DNA of 6,307 nt from Planctomycetota bacterium (GCA_026692885.1 JAPLNJ010000012.1:1-6307), one strand, 5' to 3'. Counted from the stretch's first letter, positions 1-6,065 are shown. A program made the numbers and translations. The notes: generated by a model from the letters alone, not told the origin.

Positions 1-81
1 CGGGCGTCGCCTAGTTGCCAAACCTACCTCCACCGGCACGGGGCCGGGTGGGGACCATGAAAATGCGCAACTTCAAAGGCT

Positions 82-177
82 GGGGTCAGACGTACAGATT
101 TCAGTTTTCGCGGGCAGAAGGCTTTCCAGGTGGTTGGGCACAGGACCGCGAAAACTGAAATCTGTACGTCTGACCCC
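82..177. repeat. Perfect 32-bp inverted repeat (palindromic element, copy 1)
   Basis: Arms at 82-113 and 146-177 are exact reverse complements over 32 bp, separated by a 32-nt loop. The outer ends are GGGGTCAG and CTGACCCC. As RNA or single-stranded DNA it would fold into a long uninterrupted hairpin. A diverged sibling lies at 3501-3594 with the same outer ends, arm length and loop size. GGGTCAG-ended palindromes remind me of elements mobilised by Y1 (IS200/REP-associated) transposases, but no transposase is present here, so mobility is inference. It lies 163 bp beyond the stop codon of the glycosidase-like gene and is probably too distant to be its terminator. Confidence 0.93.
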
Positions 178-340
178 TTATCTCGCGACCCGTCCAGGTT
201 GAACCGTTAACTCTCATTCTTTACGCGCAAGGGCCGAAATACCGTTTGGTGCTAGGACTCGATTTGCGTCGCAGATCAGCCCCGGAACAGGCCCGATATG
301 TCGCGAGGCGTTTGGTGACACCCGTCAATTGAACAAGTGT
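178..340. other. Non-coding stretch downstream of the glycosidase-like gene
   Basis: No convincing gene is seen here or in 1-81. Open frames entering from the right are antisense or out-of-frame shadows of the glycosidase-like gene. The only structure in 1-81 is a weak GC-rich fold at 30-51 with one bulge. I see no classical intrinsic terminator (GC stem plus T-run) after the glycosidase-like stop at 341-343. Confidence 0.5.
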
Positions 341-1438
341 TCAGTGGACGCCCACGGCGTCTGTGTCCAGCCGCTTGCTGGTGATCAATCCGATACAGCG
401 TCCCTTGTTCCCGACGGCGCAGTAGTACATGTAGAAGGTCTCGTTCTTCGGCTGATAGACCAACGAGATTTTGTGGGCATAGGTCTGGTCCAGGCCGCCG
501 GGATGGCCGCCCGCCTTGTAAAGCGGCTCGGGATGTGCCGTCCAATGGAGCAAGTCGCGGGAGAACGCGGCCAGGATGTGCGCCCCACCCCGACCGACGC
601 CGAAGTAGAACATCACCCAGTGGTCGCCGTCGCGGAACACCTTGGGATCGGAGGCGAACTGCTCGTCGTAGCCCTTGGGCTGGACACGGATGATCGGGTT
701 GCCGGGATGCCGCTTCCAAGTCAGCAAGTCGGTCGAGAGGGCCAGCCCGGTCTGCTCCACGCCGCTTTGAGCCGCGTTATAGAAGTCGTAGAACTTGTTC
801 TCGTGCTCCACCAGCCAAGGCTGGTAGATACAGCTCTTTTCCCAGCTGCCGCAGTCGGCGTCCGACACCGAGAGGGTCGGCTCGTCCTTGGCTCGACGCC
901 AGGCCAAACCGTCGTCGCTCGTAGCCACGCCTTCGTAGCCTGGGCGCAACTCGTACCCGCCCTGTCGGGGATAACACCCATAGAGCGTCCAGAACTTGCC
1001 GTCCCGGCGCTTGAGGACTCGCGGCGCGCGGATGTCGTACGAGTCATACAGAGCAGCCCCGATGACACAGCCGCCATGGTCGAACTCGCCCGACTTGCCG
1101 AAGCCCATCGCCAGGCGGGGTTGTTTCCAGTGGATTAGGTCGTCGCTCTCGGCAACGAAGCTGTTGTATCCCTGGCCATTGAAGGCGATGAAACTCATGT
1201 ACCACTTGTCCGACTGGCCGGGCAGTTGGTAGACGCAGGGCACGTCCGTGTTGCGAAATATCTCGTGCCCGGGGATCTTCGGCTCTGCCGGAATGATCGG
1301 GTCCGGCCAGTAGTGCCAGCCGCGATAAGGCGCGGACCAGCAGTCTAACATCTCGCGGTCGATTGGCGGCGATTCTGCCGCACTCGCGGTTTGGGCAATC
1401 AGGGCCAGCAGAACCAGGGACCAAGGGAAGCGGTTCAT
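341..1438 (-). CDS. Secreted five-bladed beta-propeller glycosidase-like protein (GH43/GH32/GH130-like)
   Basis: This encodes 365 aa and probably acts on a glycan outside the cytoplasm. Residues 1-21 form a signal peptide: a short basic start, a Leu/Ala-rich core and an Ala-x-Ala-type cleavage region (QTASAAES). The remainder shows the blade signature of beta-propeller sugar hydrolases: repeated 'S-x-D-x-x-x-W' turns at about 98-104 (SDDLIHW), 174-180 (SDDGLAW), 236-241 (STDLLTW) and 293-299 (SRDLLHW). It also has 'SDPKVFRDGDHWVMFY' near 263-278, the strand-turn-strand form common in GH43/GH32. I cannot assign the catalytic acids or substrate with confidence. The ATG at 1438 overlaps the DUF1330 stop as TGATG, and a GGAGG lies 7 nt upstream inside the previous gene. 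A GTG one codon earlier is possible but less likely. The gene is probably translationally coupled to its neighbour. Confidence 0.85.
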   Translation of the reverse strand: MNRFPWSLVLLALIAQTASAAESPPIDREMLDCWSAPYRGWHYWPDPIIPAEPKIPGHEIFRNTDVPCVYQLPGQSDKWYMSFIAFNGQGYNSFVAESDDLIHWKQPRLAMGFGKSGEFDHGGCVIGAALYDSYDIRAPRVLKRRDGKFWTLYGCYPRQGGYELRPGYEGVATSDDGLAWRRAKDEPTLSVSDADCGSWEKSCIYQPWLVEHENKFYDFYNAAQSGVEQTGLALSTDLLTWKRHPGNPIIRVQPKGYDEQFASDPKVFRDGDHWVMFYFGVGRGGAHILAAFSRDLLHWTAHPEPLYKAGGHPGGLDQTYAHKISLVYQPKNETFYMYYCAVGNKGRCIGLITSKRLDTDAVGVH

Positions 1439-1725
1439 CACACCCCCTCCACGATCAGGGCGCGGTAGTCGGCGCCTCGGAAGCGATGCTCGCGCACCTC
1501 GCGATAGGCCGGGCTGTCGTACCAGGCCTTCGCCTCATCAAAGGAGGGGAACTCCAGGATGACGACACCTTCCACCTCCGGGCCTTCGAGCACCTCGTGA
1601 CGGCCGTAGGCGGCGAGCACCGTGAGTGGGTGACCGGCCAAGGTGGGGCCGACTTTTTGCGAGTAGGTCTCAAGCTCCGAGGCGTTGCTGGTACTTTCGC
1701 GGGTGAAGACGATGTACGTTGCCAT
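1438..1725 (-). CDS. DUF1330 family protein
   Basis: This encodes 95 aa, the usual length for DUF1330 (a small ferredoxin-like alpha/beta fold, dimeric-barrel type). I recognise the family from 'YIVFTRE' at the start, 'AGHPLTVLAAYG' in the middle, 'EVLEGPEVEGVVILEFPSFDEAKAWY' (seen in two halves around residues 44-69) and 'SPAYREV' followed by 'RFRGADYR'. The biochemical role of DUF1330 proteins is not established, so none is proposed. It looks full length, with no signal peptide, and is probably cytoplasmic. The ATG at 1725 is supported by GGAGGG just upstream (1734-1729). Its TGA stop shares one base with the ATG of the glycosidase-like gene. A 95-bp gap separates it from the broken pRiA4b-like gene upstream, enough room for its own promoter, though I cannot identify one. 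Confidence 0.9.
   Translation of the reverse strand: MATYIVFTRESTSNASELETYSQKVGPTLAGHPLTVLAAYGRHEVLEGPEVEGVVILEFPSFDEAKAWYDSPAYREVREHRFRGADYRALIVEGV
1446..1450 (-). promoter_or_regulatory. Ribosome binding site of the glycosidase-like gene, inside DUF1330
   Basis: GGAGG on the minus strand lies 7 nt before the ATG at 1438, within the last codons of the DUF1330 gene. It favours the ATG at 1438 over the adjacent GTG at 1441 as the start, and it fits translational coupling across the TGATG overlap. Confidence 0.65.
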
Positions 1726-1766
1726 GTTCCCTCCAGGTTCGTTTCAACTGTCGCTCTGTGACGCCA

Positions 1767-1792
1767 AAGAATCTACCGGCGTACCGATTCTT
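1767..1792. repeat. Small inverted repeat between the pRiA4b-like and DUF1330 genes
   Basis: AAGAATC (1767-1773) and GATTCTT (1786-1792) are exact 7-bp arms around a 12-nt loop in the 95-bp gap. It could be a weak hairpin downstream of the pRiA4b-like stop. It lacks the GC-rich stem of a normal terminator, so its role is unclear. Confidence 0.35.
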
Positions 1793-1820
1793 AGGTTCTT
1801 GGGGCACGCGGGCAATCCTC

Positions 1821-2336
1821 CTACTCCTCGGCATCCGCGTACTGCGGCGGGCTCTTGCCGACACGTTTCGCCACCTTGGGGTACTTGCCCCTCGGCACAT
1901 TGTCGTCGATTGCAGCGACATTGATCTGGTGCCACCAATCGTCCCCGAAGTCGAACCAGTAGCCGAACGACTGATCGACCTTCAGGCCGAGCGCAGCGAT
2001 GGTGGTTTCGGCAACATTCCCAGCCACATTCGGCTCGTGGGGATCGCAGGCATCCGGCAACACATACCGCTTGGCCTTCGGGTCGTGCGGCCCCTTGCCG
2101 AACTGGAACTCGTACATGTGCTCGTCGAAACGGTCAAACGCCTCGAAGATGGTGTGGTGGAGATCCTCCAGCGTCTAGTCGCCCCGGATCTGGATCGTGC
2201 GTGAGATTTCCGGATTCCGCTTGAGGAACTTGTCCGTGACCGGGCCGCCGATGATAAAGACGTCCAGGGTGTAGAGCCTGACGCCTTGCGGTTTCGGTTC
2301 GCTGGTAGCCTTCTTTTCCACTCGCTTCGCGTTCAT
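1821..2336 (-). pseudogene. pRiA4b ORF-3-like protein gene interrupted by an in-frame TAG
   Basis: This is a 172-codon frame including its terminal TAG, and it is open apart from one TAG at codon 54 (2177-2175). Both sides read as one pRiA4b ORF-3-like protein. Residues 1-53 contain 'LYTLDVFIIGGPVTDKF' and end 'SRTIQIRGD'. After the stop the frame continues 'TLEDLHHTIFEAFDRFDEHM' and later gives the family hallmark 'FDFGDDWWHQI' (about 128-138), then 'PRGKYPKV'. The family is widespread and often plasmid- or transposon-associated, and its function is not established. From memory, relatives carry Gln at the stop position, so CAG to TAG is the simplest cause. The ATG at 2336 has GGAGGAG 8 nt upstream and overlaps the stop of the ADP-ribosylglycohydrolase remnant as ATGA. 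TAG also ends this same frame, which argues against general TAG reassignment. The downstream half could restart at the ATG at 2117, but only a weak ribosome site precedes it. Confidence 0.85.
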
Positions 2337-2521
2337 TTTTCGCACTCCTCCGTCAGTTCGCAGCCTCCCCAAAGCCCCCGCTGGGCCTTCTCGATCATGT
2401 CCGGCCTGGCCACTTCGTCTTGCCACTCCGCCGGAATCCCTGACCCGCCATTGTATGGCCCGACAATCCGCCCGCCTACAGCCCCAGTCGTGTCACCCCA
2501 GTCGTGTCGACACGCTGACGG
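2333..2521 (-). pseudogene. ADP-ribosylglycohydrolase, C-terminal remnant
   Basis: The frame is open from after a TGA at 2524-2522 to a TGA at 2335-2333, about 62 codons with no credible start. It reads 'GDTTGAVGGRIVGPYNG', then 'SGIPAEWQDEVARPDMIEKA' and a short tail. This matches the C-terminal end of DraG-type ADP-ribosylglycohydrolases, where a D-x-D-T-T-G-A motif carries metal-binding aspartates and is followed by 'GIPxxW'. The full family is usually about 300 residues, and most of the catalytic domain is missing. I found no continuation in the other frames of 2522-2726, so the 5' part appears deleted rather than only frameshifted. The stop overlaps the pRiA4b-like ATG (ATGA), so an intact ancestor was probably the upstream operon partner. 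The identification rests on motif recall. Confidence 0.65.
2482..2509. repeat. Tandem duplication of a 14-bp unit
   Basis: CCCCAGTCGTGTCA (2482-2495) is followed directly by the same unit with one change at the last base (2496-2509). It lies at the truncated edge of the ADP-ribosylglycohydrolase remnant, across codons for the D-T-T-G motif. Fourteen bp is not a multiple of three, so the duplication would shift the frame upstream of it. It may mark replication slippage or a deletion junction. Confidence 0.85.
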
Positions 2522-2726
2522 TCAGCAGGCAGCGTGCCGACATTTTACAGCCGGCGATCACGGCTGCCAACCTGTGGGGTTCACCATGTGGTGCGTCGGC
2601 AGTGCATCGCTGATCGGGGTCGCTTTGCCTCGGCCGGGTGGCACTGACGACTGTGTGCCACTGGCCCAGGTAGGCTATCACGTGAAGAATGGACGGCTCT
2701 TTCCGAATAAGCTCTCGAGGCAAGAA
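2522..2726. other. Gap between the ADP-ribosylglycohydrolase remnant and the jelly-roll gene
   Basis: No gene is supported here. The only structure noticed is GTGGCAC (2638-2644) facing GTGCCAC (2655-2661), a 7-bp inverted repeat that could be a fragment of a longer decayed repeat. Any promoter for the plus-strand gene at 2727 should lie here, but I cannot identify a -10/-35 pair. Confidence 0.3.
2717..2720 (+). promoter_or_regulatory. Ribosome binding site that sets the start at 2727
   Basis: GAGG lies 6 nt before the ATG at 2727. The frame stays open far upstream (to 2286), so this site is the main reason for choosing 2727. The upstream part is antisense to the decayed genes and shows no protein-like conservation. 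Confidence 0.5.
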
Positions 2727-3239
2727 ATGCAGGACACAGGACGAATCGCAAAGCTGACACGACACATCATCCATCTGCGCGGTCCGTGGGAGTGTCGACC
2801 GCTGACGAGAACGATTCCGCTGCCGGACGGCTCGCTTCGCGAAACGACCGAGGCCTTGCCACCTCCCGGCCGCCTGCGGATTCCGGCCGACTGGGGCCGG
2901 ATACTGGGCGCGGACTTCCGCGGGCGGGTGCAACTCACTCGGCGTTTCGGTCAGCCGACCGGCCTGGCGCCTGGCGACCGCGTCGACTTGGTGTTGGAGC
3001 TTGTCGAGGCCTGCGGGGTTGCGATGTTGAATGGCACCCCGCTCGGTCCGATTCTGTCTGGCCAGGAGTGCACTCGGTTTGACATTACCGCGCGGCTGCA
3101 GCGACGCAACGAGCTGGCAGTGGTTGTCGAGTTGCCTCCGGACGCGCCCCAACGTCCCCTGCCATCTGGTCTCGGCCGGGAAGGGCTGCCAGGCGGTCTC
3201 TTAGATGAGGTCCGGCTGGAGATCCTGGCCGCGTCATGA
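2727..3239 (+). CDS. Small jelly-roll, sugar-binding-like protein
   Basis: This encodes 170 aa with no signal peptide or membrane segment. 'HIIHLRGPWECRPL' (13-26) is followed by a GRLRIPADWG segment. The second half resembles the N-terminal sugar-binding (galactose-binding-like) jelly-roll of GH2 enzymes: 'TRRFGQPTGL' (71-80), 'RVDLVLELVEACGVAMLNGT' (85-104) giving the beta-strand plus 'LNG-x-PLG' turn, and 'RFDITARLQRRNELAVVVEL' (117-136), the typical 'FDVT..L..G.NEL.V.V' closing strands. In GH2 enzymes this domain precedes an immunoglobulin-like and a barrel domain; here it stands alone. A free-standing carbohydrate- or ligand-binding role is inference. The start at 2727 is chosen from the GAGG 6 nt upstream. 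Its TGA at 3237-3239 is followed by a repeat-rich convergent intergenic region. Confidence 0.75.
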   Translation: MQDTGRIAKLTRHIIHLRGPWECRPLTRTIPLPDGSLRETTEALPPPGRLRIPADWGRILGADFRGRVQLTRRFGQPTGLAPGDRVDLVLELVEACGVAMLNGTPLGPILSGQECTRFDITARLQRRNELAVVVELPPDAPQRPLPSGLGREGLPGGLLDEVRLEILAAS

Positions 3240-3322
3240 CGCGCACGGGTCGAGGCCAGGCCTCGCTCAGGTACATCTGGGCGAGGACCAAACGAGCGAC
3301 TCGCCACTCACCCCCGGCCTGG

Positions 3323-3433
3323 GGCGAGCGGCAGGAAATAATTTACCCGCAGGTCGGCCTTCCCGGGCCAATCGGGACGGTCTGGGAAGACCATCCTACA
3401 TTGAGTTGGGTAAGCTATTTCCTGCCGCTCGCC
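3323..3433. repeat. Imperfect 26-bp inverted repeat with structured centre
   Basis: Arms at 3323-3348 and 3408-3433 match at 24 of 26 positions. The two mismatches are transitions that become G-U or A-C type pairs depending on strand. The 59-nt centre carries a further small hairpin (GGTCT...AGACC at 3379-3392) and a CTTCCC/GGGAAG pairing. The arms end ACCC/GGGT on the inner side, opposite to the elements at 82-177 and 3501-3594, where GGGT/ACCC is outermost. It may be two half-elements facing each other or an unrelated palindromic family. Confidence 0.85.
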
Positions 3434-3500
3434 TGGGCCGTGCAAAACAGTGTCGCGAGGCAGGCCAGAGTCTGTTCGAATGCAGTTCGCCCGCAGACAT

Positions 3501-3594
3501 GGGTCAGTCGTTCAAATTTCAGTTCTTGCGGCATATGGGCAACGAGGGTGGAGAGTCTCGCCGCCGCAAGAACTGAAATTTGAACGACTGACCC
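3501..3594. repeat. Perfect 32-bp inverted repeat (palindromic element, copy 2)
   Basis: Arms at 3501-3532 and 3563-3594 are exact reverse complements over 32 bp around a 30-nt loop. The outer ends are GGGTCAG and CTGACCC. Compared with the copy at 82-177, the arms share GGGTCAG, CGT, ATTTCAGTT and GCGG but differ at five aligned positions. Every change is matched on the opposite arm, so pairing is kept. The loops are unrelated in sequence. It sits 88 bp beyond the vWA stop, where it could fold at the 3' end of either convergent transcript. Confidence 0.93.
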
Positions 3595-3682
3595 TGGCCG
3601 CTGTTTCCGCCCGATTTTGCGAGGCCCACCCCCAGCCCCTCTCCCCGGGGTATCGAGGCGAGCGGAGGCGGCCGTGCACGCA

Positions 3683-6052
3683 TTACAGCTTGGGGGGAGG
3701 CTGCGGAGTGGCACCGCCGCCACTGGGGCGGCCGCCACCGCCGCCTCTGCCACCCTGCGGTACAGGCTTGCGGTAATCAGCCACGAACTCGATGCCAGCG
3801 TACCCAGCGATTCCTGCTCCTCCACCGCCCCCTCCGCCGCCGTTTCGTCCGGTTGCCGACTGGGCAAGAGCGAGAGAAGCACCTTCGGTCTGGTTCGCCT
3901 CGGCGCCTGCGGAGCCAGTCAAGGCGAGCAGCGCCGCACCGGAAACACCGAAGTCTCGCTTCAATTCCCAGTCGGCGCGCGCGGCCCAAGGGGTGCCGGG
4001 GTGGTTCTTGATGACCACCAGATAGAGTCCCTGGGAACGGTCGATCAGCTGGCTGGCCGTCTCGTCGAGAGGAAGGCCTTGCGCGCGGTGCACTCGCCAG
4101 CCTACCAGACGCTCGTCGGACGGCAGGTACGGGGGCGTTTGATCGAATTTGCGCCGGGCCTCGTTCAACGCCTTGCGGTACAGATGAGCTCGTGCCGCGT
4201 ATGCCACGACTTGGGCATGCATCAAGTCGTAATTGGCCTGCCAGCGGACCGCAGGCTCCCGCTCGCGCGCGGCTTCCAGACCGTCCAGGGCCTCGCTAGC
4301 CCGCTGGAGCCCGGCATAGTAAAACTCGGCCTTGCCACGCGCCTCTTCGACGGACCGAAGAAACTTCGTGGGGTCCGCGGGGAGGCTCGTTCGCATCCGC
4401 ATCACGTCGGCCAGTTCCGGCCGGTAGGGATCAAGGTCGTTGATGATCTTCATCAGCATCGTGCGAAACTGGCTGCGTTTAACGTCGGCCTGGATCTCGG
4501 TCCGCGCGCGGAGATCGGGCTGGTAACGGCGCAGCAGCTCCAGATCATACCGGCGGTTCTCGCCGCGGACGACACTGGATTCCACGGTGGGCAGCATGAA
4601 GAAGAGTCCCCCGGTCAGCCAGGCCAGCCGACTCTGTTCATAGGGCCCGAAACCGCTGGGGTGGGCGTCGGTGCGGGCCTCGAAACCTTCGGTCTGCAAT
4701 TGCTCGACCAACGCCGTCTCCGGCCCGCGGTCGACCTGCAGCCAGTGAATCTGGTGAGTTTGCGGATCCTCCCAACGGACTTGAGCGTAGGGATAGCCGA
4801 ACACGGCTTCGCGCCCCAGGACGTACACCCGACAGTGAGCCGCCCGAGCCTGAGCCACGGTGGCTTCCAGATACTGGGCATGTTCTTGGCGGTTGCCCGA
4901 TTCGTCGGTCACCAAGACCAGCGCCAGCTGACGGTTCTGCGAGACAGCCGCCTGCTGAAAAGTCGTCAGCGATTGGGATACGGCCCGACACATCAGCTCC
5001 TCGCCCGAGGGATCGATTGGCACCGCGTCAATGGCCTTCCGGATCGCTGCGAGTTCGGTGACCGGCTTGGGGGTGTGGACCTGGAAGCCGATGCCGAAGC
5101 TGGTGACCGCGGTGGCCAGGGCCTCGTTGGACGTGACCCCGGCCACGCTCAGTTCAGCGTACACGCGCTCGATACGATCGCGGATCTCCCGCTGGTCGTC
5201 TTTCATGCTTTCCGACTGATCGAAACACCAGATCAGCAGCAGTTCGCGATCCTCCAGCAACCGCAGGATTTCCATGGTCAACCGATCTAAGGCCTGCGCG
5301 TAGTTGTCGACGATCGCACGCGAGGCTTGCGGTGCTCCGCGGAGCACTCCTTTGGACCGCAGTTGTTCGCGGCTGGGCACGAAACTCAGGCCTTGGCCCG
5401 TCGCCAGCGAGGGGCCGCCGAAGTCCCAACCCGGCAGATCCAGCCCGATCCCCGTCCCCTCGGTCGGGGCGACATCGGCGGCGCCCCCTCCGCCCGATCG
5501 CAGCCCCGACGGCTGCAGGCTCGCATCGCCGAACGCGACCTCGGTGGCAGGCGCCACGGACAGTTCCAGACGCACGGTGGGCAGTTCCGGCTCCTCGCGT
5601 TCCGGCAGCACGAACGACTCCAGCGGCGGTTCCACCACGGTGGAGTAAGTCTCGGGCGAGTCGGACCAGATGGTGGTTCCCTCGGCATCATCGGATCGGC
5701 GGACGGGCGCGGTGCCCAATAGTCCCAGGAAGATCATTGCCGCCAGATGGACCACTAACGACAGGAGCCAAGACCAGGCGGACGCCAACGGGAGGAGTAG
5801 CTCCCACCATTCGGCTGGCCCGTAGTCCTCGTCATCGGGCGGCTCGTATTCGCTGGCTGGACTTGTCGAGACACCGGGAATCGCTCCCACCAGCGTCGGC
5901 GGGGGAGACACGGGAAAGGCTTGGGACGCCGACTCGGGAACCGTGGCCTGGACGGGCGGAGGCAGTGCAGGAGGCCGCGCCGGGAAGGAGGCAGGCCCAA
6001 GCCAGCCCTTGGAATCAGGTCCCCGATCCTCTGGTTGCTCGCCCGCCGCCAT
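3683..6052 (-). CDS. Membrane-anchored von Willebrand factor A domain protein
   Basis: This encodes 789 aa from the ATG at 6052. Residues 1-80 are Pro-rich and low complexity. Residues about 91-115 (within 'WSWLLSLVVHLAAMIFLGLL') form a single membrane helix, followed by a charged, Gly-rich linker. The vWA domain covers about 270-420: 'LLIWCFDQSESMKDD' has an intact MIDAS metal site D-x-S-x-S (D278, S280, S282), and 'LALVLVTDESG' supplies the later MIDAS aspartate (D383). 'GREAVFGYPYAQVRW' and 'DRGPETALVEQLQTEGF' follow. The C-terminal half is helical (about 565-640), with a Gly-rich tail including a run of eight Gly. vWA domains bind partners through a divalent metal; the partner here is unknown. 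I know this layout from planctomycete proteins of unknown function. AGGGG 8 nt upstream favours 6052 over the in-frame GTG at 6076. The stop is TAA. Confidence 0.9.
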   Translation of the reverse strand: MAAGEQPEDRGPDSKGWLGPASFPARPPALPPPVQATVPESASQAFPVSPPPTLVGAIPGVSTSPASEYEPPDDEDYGPAEWWELLLPLASAWSWLLSLVVHLAAMIFLGLLGTAPVRRSDDAEGTTIWSDSPETYSTVVEPPLESFVLPEREEPELPTVRLELSVAPATEVAFGDASLQPSGLRSGGGGAADVAPTEGTGIGLDLPGWDFGGPSLATGQGLSFVPSREQLRSKGVLRGAPQASRAIVDNYAQALDRLTMEILRLLEDRELLLIWCFDQSESMKDDQREIRDRIERVYAELSVAGVTSNEALATAVTSFGIGFQVHTPKPVTELAAIRKAIDAVPIDPSGEELMCRAVSQSLTTFQQAAVSQNRQLALVLVTDESGNRQEHAQYLEATVAQARAAHCRVYVLGREAVFGYPYAQVRWEDPQTHQIHWLQVDRGPETALVEQLQTEGFEARTDAHPSGFGPYEQSRLAWLTGGLFFMLPTVESSVVRGENRRYDLELLRRYQPDLRARTEIQADVKRSQFRTMLMKIINDLDPYRPELADVMRMRTSLPADPTKFLRSVEEARGKAEFYYAGLQRASEALDGLEAAREREPAVRWQANYDLMHAQVVAYAARAHLYRKALNEARRKFDQTPPYLPSDERLVGWRVHRAQGLPLDETASQLIDRSQGLYLVVIKNHPGTPWAARADWELKRDFGVSGAALLALTGSAGAEANQTEGASLALAQSATGRNGGGGGGGGAGIAGYAGIEFVADYRKPVPQGGRGGGGGRPSGGGATPQPPPKL

Positions 6053-6060
6053 GTTCACAA

Positions 6061-6065
6061 CCCCT
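6061..6065 (-). promoter_or_regulatory. Ribosome binding site of the vWA gene
   Basis: AGGGG on the minus strand lies 8 nt before the ATG at 6052. It supports the ATG and shortens the protein by eight residues relative to the GTG at 6076. Confidence 0.5.

Larger units (their letters stand above)
3240..3682. other. Convergent intergenic region rich in palindromes
   Basis: The region lies between the ends of the plus-strand jelly-roll gene and the minus-strand vWA gene. It holds two long inverted repeats (3323-3433 and 3501-3594) and a C-rich run at 3625-3650 next to the vWA stop. Both palindromes could act as transcript ends for either strand, but neither is followed by a clear T-run. Open frames here are built from palindrome arms and I do not accept them as genes. 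Confidence 0.6.

Noticed and set aside
329..1138. Plus-strand open frame (269 codons) opposite the glycosidase-like gene
   Set aside because: It is antisense to a gene with a signal peptide and repeated propeller motifs, and it shows no motif of its own.
2638..2661. GTGGCAC/GTGCCAC inverted pair as a repeat element
   Set aside because: Only 7 bp per arm with poor surrounding pairing. It may be a decayed fragment but is too weak to call as its own element.
2286..2726. Upstream extension of the 2727 gene
   Set aside because: The frame is open but antisense to the pRiA4b-like and ADP-ribosylglycohydrolase remnants. Conservation-like sequence and a ribosome site begin only near 2727.
3236..3583. 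Plus-strand frame whose ATG overlaps the jelly-roll stop (ATGA)
   Set aside because: The overlap looks operon-like, but the frame runs through both arms of the 3323-3433 palindrome and into the 3501-3594 palindrome, so most of its sequence is repeat-derived.
3625..3650. C-rich run downstream of the vWA stop as a terminator or repeat unit
   Set aside because: It resembles the left half of common C-rich intergenic repeats, but the expected G-rich partner arm is not present (GAGGCGAGCGG follows instead) and there is no T-run.
3617..5290. Long plus-strand open frame (557 codons) antisense to the vWA gene
   Set aside because: It mirrors the vWA gene on the other strand. Its protein has no recognisable motif or ribosome site, whereas the minus-strand frame has clear membrane-helix and MIDAS signatures. 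GC-rich codon bias produces such shadows.
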